Assembly: GCA_945643635.1 (NCBI GenBank)
Contig: CALZFC010000045.1
Location: 1,120,001 to 1,184,000, forward strand
DNA: 64,000 nucleotides
Direction of reading: 5' to 3'
Source of the DNA: Allodiplogaster sudhausi
Lineage: Eukaryota; Nematoda; Chromadorea; Rhabditida; Diplogasteridae
Each line of letters begins with the position of its first letter. Position 1 is the first letter of the stretch. Below, piece after piece: positions 53,109-61,425 of the stretch. The notes under the pieces are model-generated. The model saw only the letters and a list, made by a program, of their open reading frames with translations. It was not told where the DNA came from and did no database searches. Both the position numbers and the translations under genes were made by a program.

Positions 53109-55367
53109 TTAGAGCTGTCGGTAGATGAGCGGACTGGGGGGCGCAATTTCGATGGTCGGGACGGAGAGAGGAAAGGGAGGCGGAGGGGGAGACGGCTTGG
53201 AGGCCGGAGGCACTGAACGAGCACGCGGTGCCAGTGGACGAGTCGGACGCGCGAGCTTGCCTGAGGGAGCCTTGCCTTTATGTATTGGTCGAAAATCAGT
53301 GAAATTTTTACAATGCTTGCTTTTATGAAGCTAAAAAAATATATATTCAACTAAAAGAATGGAGAGAAAATAGTGTAAAATTGTTGTAAAGAGTAGCAAA
53401 GATACGGTAGTCGCCGATGATGAGAGTACTGTAAGGCGACGCCGCGTCGCGGACAGCGAACGCGGCTCGGAGGGAACGGAAGCACACCATCATCGTGGCG
53501 ATGCACACAACCACTGAAATATTAAGAGATGCAAGATTTATAACACCATAACTGACAATTTGACACAACACTTGAATCATCTCACTTTCAGCCACCCACC
53601 AAAGACGAAAACCCTATCAAGCGAATCGAAGACACTAGTTACTATACAACAAACTAAAAACAATAACTCCATCTTATAGTATTCAAAGTGTTGGATAGTG
53701 TTCTAGTTGATACGACCGAAATCAATTTTTCACCATCTAGTAAAAAAATTGATAGTATAAAATGTAAAACTATAGCTAACACTCGGAGAGCGAGATGCCG
53801 ATCAACGTCGCAAGCACGACATGAAGGCTGCCGTGGCAGCGAACTGGAGAAGCGGTTTCTTTTACATCTTCTTCTTCTTTTTCTTCTTCTTTTTCTTCTC
53901 CTTCTTGAAAGCTCACATCTTCGATCGGAGGAGTCGTTAACAGCGTCGATTCTATGAAGTAAGAGAAAATTTCATTATTTCACAAGTAAGAAGCATATTC
54001 ATGATTTTCTTTTGTATTATAAACTAATTCGCAGGTATGTACATATGTATGAATGTATGTATGTATGTATGTACATATGATTTTACTGGTAAAAGAGTAA
54101 AAAGATATGTATGTATGTACCTTCACCGATTGCCGCAGCGCTCATCTCAGTAGTGTCTAGCGCCAAAGTTAGTTCCGGTGGATCGAGATCGAGATCGAGA
54201 TCGGGATCTTCCTCGTCCATGGGCGCCACGAGTTCCATCGCATGCGGAAGATCATAGTCGCTAGCAAAGTCACCGTCGGCAAATTTGTGCTGCAGGTAGA
54301 AATATTTTCTGACTATTTCCTCAAAGAATATTTTAAAATTCTCTTGATAAAATTAATACGGCGCCTCACAATCAGGTAAGTTGATAATTACGAAATGAGA
54401 CAGGCCTCAGTTTTGTTGCTCACTGAATTATAGTTTGACATTGCCTGTTTAGAGGAGGCAAATAGTAAATTTTTTTGTAACCTAAAAGATTACTGTAAAT
54501 CATGCATCGCGCGAGGACCTACTTTAAAGAAATGCGATCACCAGATGCGGCAATTCGAACGTACATTAAGTCGGCGATCGCCCTCCTTTAGTTTAATTTA
54601 ATCGTTGTTATCTCTTATGTAATAAATGAAGACCTTGAGACTGGCTCGATCGCGGAAACTCTCGGGAGTCTCGCACATTCTGTTCAGGACGAGCGACGAC
54701 TCGACAAAGATGGAGAGCGAGGCGAGGGCCGCGAAGACAGCAAAGCCGAGAAGCAGCCACAGGGCGCACCGGTCAATGCGGCTGAACCACACAGAAAATC
54801 GAGATTATAGTGTGCCTCCGCCGCCTGTTCTCAACAAGCTCTTCGGATACAGATAATACCCATGGGTAACTGACGGGCATACAAAATAAAAAAATAAAAA
54901 AATAGGTGATTAATGTTGGCAGAATTTCTTTTGTACCGTGCAGCGATGAACGCGAGAAGGGCGCAGACAATGTCAACGAGGGCGGCCGTGACGGCGAAGG
55001 CGGAGCGAGAGACCGAGTTCGTGACGACGTCGAGGAGGAGGAGAGAGGCGCCGAGCGTCAGATGCGCGCACGCCAGGAAACAGCCACAGCGGGCGCACGG
55101 CCACGCGTGGGCGACCGAGGAGGCATCTGCTATAATAAATTATTTGATTATTTATTTTTATTTCCTTTAAAAAAAATTCTCGACTCAGCCCCTCACTCTT
55201 GCTCTCTTTAGTCATGCTATCTCTCATAATCAATAATCATTAAATAAATTTCACCGACCGTCAAGAACGGGCGTGATGCCCTTCTTCCTTCTTGGCACTT
55301 TGCCAAGCACGAGTGGCCGCTCATCCGACGAGTGGCCGGCAGACGAAGAAGAGGATGACGTCATCAT
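53109..55367 (-). CDS. Orphan four-TM membrane protein with acidic loop and Pro-rich tail
   Basis: Seven exons with closed phases: 55367-55259, 55129-54937, 54781-54634, 54289-54121, 53951-53781, 53513-53406, 53275-53109 (stop TAA), 354 residues. Order: Ser-rich cytosolic N-terminus with a basic cluster (PRRKK); a Cys cluster (PCARCGCFLAC) leading into TM1; TM2; TM3 (CALWLLLGFAVFAALASLSIF); a long acidic loop with an Asp-Leu repeat (DPDLDLDLDPP) and a Gl(u)/Lys run from GAA/AAG repeats; TM4; and a C-terminal tail with PPPPPF. Topology with N and C termini inside is inferred. The Pro-rich tail could bind SH3 or WW domains. An NFI-type palindrome lies inside exon 1 at 55292-55306. No known family is recognised; the layout slightly recalls LAPTM-type lysosomal proteins, but motif support is lacking. 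Confidence 0.72.
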
Positions 55368-57106
55368 GGCATCAGACAGAGCACGGCTTATTCTTCTGAG
55401 AGAGCCAGTCGAGAGACCATTCGCATGTCTCTGGCGGGCGGAGAATTACATGCGGTTAAAGAATTTTAACATTTTCGAACAGACATTCGGCGGATAATCA
55501 AGCATTTATCTATGTAATTTCAATGTACGTTATAACGACTTAAAACATTACGTTTTAAGTATAATCTTAAGCTTAATTAGCTCTGGAAATTTTTTTACAG
55601 TCAATTGAGGAAATTGCAGAAGAGGAAAATCGTGAAATGCTTCTGAGCGAATGGAGGAATAAAAGTAACATTACAGATACAAGATCTTCAAAGCTAAAGA
55701 TGTTCGCCTTGGCCCATTGGTGCTAAAGTTCATTGAGAAACAGATGGTGTTCCGAGTTCACTCCCTTAATCTCTCGCTCCCTCCCTCTCCCTCTTTATAC
55801 CTCTTCCTCTCTCTCTCTCTCTCTCTCTCGCTCTCTCTGTCTGTCTGTCTGTCTTTCCCTCTTTCACCTTCTCTCCTTTCCTTTCTCTCCTTATCTTCCT
55901 TTCTGGAACTCTTAGTTTTTTTTTCGTTTTAACTCACGCCAGTCAACGATTGCTCCAATTTTATTCCTCTCTCTTTACACCATTTTATAACGAGAGCATA
56001 TGGCTGGTTACCTTTTAAACTAATTATACAAAATTTATGTACCTAATCTTGAAACGAAAAAAAGATTGAGCCATTTTAGAAACGTTCTGAACTTTATATA
56101 TGGTTGAGTTTTGCATAGCAGCGAACAAGCGATAACAAGGGATATTGAGATATATATTTGTCTAACAGACTCACGTGCTCACAGGCGGTATTCATATTGA
56201 TAAAGATGGTTTCGGAGAGGGATGGATGAAGAAAAATTGCAAGATAACAGAATCACGATATCGCCTCAGCTTTGGGAAAATCAGCACCTCTGGGCTGGGG
56301 CCATTTTTTAGATGCATGTTGCTCTTCATTCATCCTTTGTCTCTTTCTCTGTTTCTCAGCTGGCTAAATGCTCTCTCGCTCGATGTTGAAAGTTGTGATC
56401 ATCAGGAAGAGATTGAGAAGGAGGAAGAGAGAGATGAAAAGAAAGAGAAAGAGAGAGAGATAGCGAGAGAGAGGAAGCAAGAGAGAGAGAGAAAATGAGG
56501 ATGAGGAAAGCGAACCATTACAGCAGGAACACTGCCGAGGCGGCATAAATAATTGCCTCTGTGATGAGCGCATGCAGTGGCAGAATGAATGGAGAGTCGA
56601 GTGAATATTCAGTCGCTGTGGGACGCAAGGAGATCATGTTGAAAGGATTTCGCAGGTTTGTGGTAAAAACGATTCTCGAAGAGCGAGGAACCCATCTATG
56701 CAGCCCTCTAACAATAACTTTGAGAAATAGAAAAAATCACAGGAAAATAAAATATGGATTCGAACAAAAAGATACACTGCCGTAAGTCGTGCGCCTAACA
56801 GTTGATTCTAATCATTAGCAAATAAAATGGCTTAAAAATAATAACCAATAAACATTCTTACAAGATAAAACATCACTGGTTGTGTTGATGCTTTAGAGCA
56901 AGACGACGGCATTGTTCTTAAAGGTTTCACTTCTGCAAAGGGAAAAAAGAACCTTAGTGTGGGAGGATGTGGAAGATGAAGGAGACAGAGTGGGAAGTGA
57001 AGACAAGTTCAGACTTCAGACATAGGAAAGAAATAGACGAGTGGTGGAAATAGGGAGAGAGAGAAAGAGAGAGGAAAAAGAGAGAATAACTACGTGAGAG
57101 AGTAAG

Positions 57107-57147
<41 letters not shown>

Positions 57148-57292
57148 CGTGAGAGAGTGAGCGAGAACGAGTGCGAAAAGTTAGTGGCAATGAAGCATTA
57201 TCTAAAGCACCTGTTGCTATATGTATTCTTGTTCAGGATATGCTTCCTACTTCTCTCAAACCATTATGTTCCTACTATTTTTCACTCCCTCT

Positions 57293-57330
<38 letters not shown>

Positions 57331-57487
57331 GGTCTTACGAAACTAGTGCGGTGATTCTGCAAGTTGGAGCAATTGTGGGGGAGTGTGGGAGTGGAGAAGA
57401 GGTAACGCCAGAAATAAGAGGAAATCTGCTAAGGATCAGATGTGAGCTCTCTCTTCCTCTTTCCTCCTCGCTCACTCTTCCAGTTCG

Positions 57488-57536
<49 letters not shown>

Positions 57537-57756
57537 CCCTCTTTCGTTCTATCTCAACAAGTAATCGCACAAAGCTCTTGATTTTTCTGCCGGAAACATC
57601 TTGCAGTATTTCCACAAGAAGAACGTTGATCATTCTGTAATTTGTTTTCGCGAGGCAAAAGAAACATTCCCGAGCACTCGTTGGAGAAGCAAAAATACAA
57701 GTGAGTGAGGCGTTAAGAGAACCTGGAGAGTGTCAATCATGAAAAAATTCCCGAGT
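55368..57756. other. Intergenic, microsatellite-rich
   Basis: Upstream region of the tetraspan gene. CT or GA tracts lie at about 55806-55860, 57110-57145, 57283-57330 and 57480-57535. No supported coding exon. Confidence 0.5.
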
Positions 57757-58198
57757 TACCGTATTATCTCTATTAGTGCCCCTCCCTCTATTAGAACCCC
57801 CCCTCCTCTAATAGTGCCCCCCTCTCGCAAGGGTATTGAAAAATAGTACCCCTCCCTCTAATAGAACCCCCCCCTCCAATAGTGCCCCCCCCCTAATTGT
57901 CTAATAGGAGACGTTTCTGGAATCCATGCTAACGTATGGGATGCTCTTATCAATGAACTGATTGCAAATTCATTCAAAATCTAAGATAAAATGATATTCC
58001 AGTGATGATTTCATTGAAGAAGAGCTATAATTCTTCGTTTTTGAGAATAAAATGTTGTTATCAAACTTTTAGTCAATCACATTGAAAAATAGTACCCCTC
58101 CCTCTAATAGAACTTAACCCCCCCCCTAATAGTGCCCCCCTCTCGCAAGGGGATTGAAAAATAGTGCCCCCGGGGGCACTAATAGAGAAAATACGGTA
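57757..58198. mobile_element. pogo/Tigger-like internally deleted DNA transposon (MITE-like)
   Basis: 442 bp flanked by TA dinucleotides. Terminal inverted repeats of about 24 bp with one mismatch: the left end begins TACCGTATTATCTCTATTAG and the right end is its near-exact inverse. Sub-terminal copies of CTAATAGTGCCCCCC-type units and the phrase ATTGAAAAATAGT repeat inside. The unique middle includes a short plus-strand frame ending VWDALINELIANSFKI, like the C-terminal W..I..I..SFK region of pogo/Tigger transposases. No intact transposase. Confidence 0.75.
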
Positions 58199-59272
58199 TA
58201 CGAAAACAAACGAATTCTGAGCGTTCAACGATCGTTTGAAAAATTGTGACGGTAGAAAAAGATTGCTTGATTGAGCATTGAAGTGTGCATGTAATAGAAT
58301 TCCCCCTTGTGATCGGGCAGTTGAACAGAAGCGAGGATGAGAAGGGAAAAAGAGAGTGGAAAAAAAGACGAAACCATCGGCACCAGCCGTTTCTTTCAAA
58401 CGGAACTGGCGGGAAGACAAATAGCAGCTGCTTCCGTGATCATTAAGCAGCACTCGCTCAGGCTTTTTGCGTCAGAAGTACGGGAGTTCTCTGTTGGACA
58501 AAGTGCAGGAACAAAACGAGTTTGGGAAAGCAGATATGTGAGTATGTCATACATGTATGTTTGGAGTACATGTGTTTGAAGTAAGTGAAGGCGAAATATC
58601 AAGAGTGTTGAACGGGGTTTAAAATGCCAAGAGAACTTTGAAGATGCCGTTATTTCGAAAGAAAACACGTTTCGTATAGAGGATGGGTGAAAATCCAACA
58701 TGGAATTAAGAAGCATAAAATGTGCCACAATATTAAAGCTTTTGAAAAACACGATAGTAGCTCTCAATGCCAGTTACTTAAATTTCTAAGACGAAGAACG
58801 ACAACCGTCTTGTGAAGAATTGACATCGAAAGGAAGTCTTCATCTTTCTGTATTACTCTCTTTTCTTCTTTTTACAATTGTCACGTTACCACTCATTTTT
58901 ATTGAATTCCATCTTCTTTCCATCTTTGCACACTCTTTCTTCCTTCTTTCCCCTCGTTCCTGCTCAGGTTTCATGTGTCATGAGTTGGGTATCATCATCT
59001 CTTCTTCCCTCTACACATTTCACTTCTTTCCACACGAGCCCCATCACGAGAGCACGCCCTTTCTACCTTTCATTTCTGATTTTTTTTTTCATTTTTGAGA
59101 AATTAACGATGTAAAGGTAATTTTAAAAAAAATAGAGAGAATAAGAAGGAGGGTCAGGAGAAGATGGCTGGTATTAGGGATGGAGAGACGAGAAGAGTAA
59201 GCGACGGGATGGGAAAACGAGAGATCGGTAAGAGGAATAACTCCCCCCTCCCCTCCCCTCCTCTCTCTCTCA

Positions 59273-59320
<48 letters not shown>

Positions 59321-59850
59321 AATCATATCATGACGTTTCGAACTGCGTAATTTATGAACTCCCTCCCATCCCGACCGTTCTCACTGTCGGACTTTTCGTT
59401 CGATTTTCAAATGAAAGCAGCAAAGTCCTAACGTTCGCTTGAACAAAGATGCATTCGAATTGGCCGTCCACAATACACAGGGCGAGGAATATAATGAAGA
59501 CTATAATGAGATGAAGGCTGCGTTTGCAAAGAAAAGCGACTCGGCCACAGTTACAAACATGCTACTGATTTGCACACTTTCCACAAATTATTTCAACCAT
59601 CACTGGAGATTATAACCTTGACGAAATGAAGGTAGTTGTTTATGCGAAAGAAGTGGGCGAGAGTGTTCTAGACGGAGAGAGCGGACGGAGAAAGTATAGT
59701 GAGGGAGTGGAGAGAAAGAAGATAGAGAGTAGCGGAGAATTCTTATGTGTCATCGAAGCTGTATTTTTCTTCCTTGCCCGCTGGGCGTCTGCAAGGTATC
59801 AAAAAGTAGTCAACAAAGAATATTCGAAGATACAACAACATGGAAAAAAG
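58199..59850. other. Intergenic; one exon-like frame near 59439-59555
   Basis: A plus-strand stretch near 59439-59555 reads as a well-mixed helical peptide (LNKDAFELAVHNTQGEE...) after a possible AAG acceptor, but no partner exons were found. A CT tract lies at about 59262-59320. Otherwise nothing is supported. Confidence 0.3.
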
Positions 59851-60338
59851 TGTTGAGCCGACTCGAACTCAAACTTGGGTAATTAAACCTTTATTTCCAT
59901 AATTGAAGAAATAATCAAATCAAAAACTGAAGAACTGTGTGTGTCTTCCAACTGTTCTCCTGACGCTTAAATATTGGTTCACCAACAAAACATAATACTT
60001 AGGGAATATGTGATTGTTGGAGAAAGAAAAAAAAGAGAAGCGAAACTGAATATGATTCATTGTCTGGAATTGGGAAAAGCGGAATGCGTTCAATCTTATC
60101 AAAACAACAGAAACAGAGGAAATTGCTTGTGAATCATTTGCGATGCCGAAGACTAGTCATGAGGCCTCGAGTTGTTTTCTTTGCGATAAGAAATGGGCGA
60201 GAAGGCAAAAAAGGCGAATGATTCATTATAACGCCAAAGGCTAGACATGAGGCGGCTGGCTTGCTTTCTCTTTACGATCTTTTGGTTTCTTACATTTGGC
60301 GCGATTGCGCACATTTCTAATTTCGGCATTCGCCGACA
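59851..60338 (-). repeat. Predicted 3' LTR of the BEL/Pao element
   Basis: Inferred bounds: TGTT at 59851 and GACA ending at 60338, so on the element's strand it starts TGTC and ends AACA, a usual TG...CA form. It begins about 20 bp after the envelope stop codon. On the minus strand an AATAAA poly(A) signal lies at 59888-59893, near the end. Two diverged internal copies of a GCCxxAGxCTAGxCATGAGGC-type unit lie near 60143 and 60233. No clear polypurine tract was found. The partner 5' LTR is outside the window, so the call is unproven. Confidence 0.5.
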
Positions 60339-60359
60339 CTCGGGGGGCCAAATAAATGT

Positions 60360-61385
60360 CTAGAAGCAGAGTTTCAAAAGCATTGAAACTATGACAAATG
60401 AGGACAGCATCATTACTACTGTGAATTCAAGATTTTCTTTGATTAAGGCTATGAAATTGGATTTGAATTCCTTTAGTTGACTGAATCTTGAGTTGGAACC
60501 TTGGATTGTGTTGTCAGAGAGTAGCGTCTCGAGTTGCCCTTGAATTTGGATTGCTGTGCTTGAGACTCCGCAGCTGAGGTTGCAATCCTCATTCACTTGA
60601 GCGCTGGTGGCTTGGAAAACGGCTATTCTCGTTGTCGCATCTGGAGAGCATTGTATTGCGATTGCCAGACCGCTCTTGCAGTTCAGATGCCCGATGATAT
60701 GGTCGTTTGCACTTGTGCAAATGTACGACATTTGTGCTCCAGTAGAGCAACTGTGGCATCCTTGCAATTTGCTGGAAAGTAGTTCACATTTGTCGCTTTC
60801 TTGGATTTGGGCAAATTGGAATCCTTCGATTGTGATTGAGACGTCGGCGACCGCCTTGAACGCTATTGCTTGGATCGTTGTCTCTTCGGCTTCAAGCCAA
60901 ATACTACCTGATCGCTGTGGTAGCGGTCGTTCATGCAGAGCCTTGGTCGTTGCTGCTCCTGTGGGGCATCTGCATGATACTTGGTCGTCGTCTATTAGAT
61001 GACATTGGCATGCATTTGGATCGAGTTGGCATTGTTCGAGTTCGTTTGGGTTGCACTTGAATTGTTCAGCCTCTCGAACTTCTTCTTGGGTCAGCCTTCC
61101 GATCTTCGTGCCGTCAAATACGAAGGAATCGACTAGACTTGGCATTGGCGGGCTGACCACGTAGTTGAGTACGACCTTTACTCCTTGCACCGTCTCGCTG
61201 AAGCCGTTTGTCATCTTGAGCGTCCTTGTTTCGGTGTTGTTATTTGTCGAGATGTCGATTTTCAGGGTGACGACGGCTAGGAAGGAGTTACATGTGAATA
61301 CTTCGTGTACTCCATTTTCTCGAGGTCGTGCTACTGAGCGGTAGAATGTGCAGGCAGAATTGCATGACAGGCAACCATTCCACAA
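60360..61385 (-). CDS. env-like: Envelope-like glycoprotein, C-terminal part (frame-shifted)
   Basis: Open frame of 341 codons from its first Met, but the same frame is coding-like further upstream to about 61530, so the Met is probably not a true start. Rich in paired Cys, and it ends in one hydrophobic anchor followed by a stop, with almost no cytosolic tail. This layout resembles the phlebovirus-type glycoprotein (class II fusion fold) of Tas/Cer7-like elements; the homology is family knowledge and has not been tested here. It follows, in a different frame, the long pol-env frame at 61426-64000. Confidence 0.65.
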   Translation of the reverse strand: MWNGCLSCNSACTFYRSVARPRENGVHEVFTCNSFLAVVTLKIDISTNNNTETRTLKMTNGFSETVQGVKVVLNYVVSPPMPSLVDSFVFDGTKIGRLTQEEVREAEQFKCNPNELEQCQLDPNACQCHLIDDDQVSCRCPTGAATTKALHERPLPQRSGSIWLEAEETTIQAIAFKAVADVSITIEGFQFAQIQESDKCELLSSKLQGCHSCSTGAQMSYICTSANDHIIGHLNCKSGLAIAIQCSPDATTRIAVFQATSAQVNEDCNLSCGVSSTAIQIQGQLETLLSDNTIQGSNSRFSQLKEFKSNFIALIKENLEFTVVMMLSSFVIVSMLLKLCF

Positions 61386-61425
61386 GCATCCTGACGATGG
61401 GAGGCAGCCTGATACTCCTGGTAGG

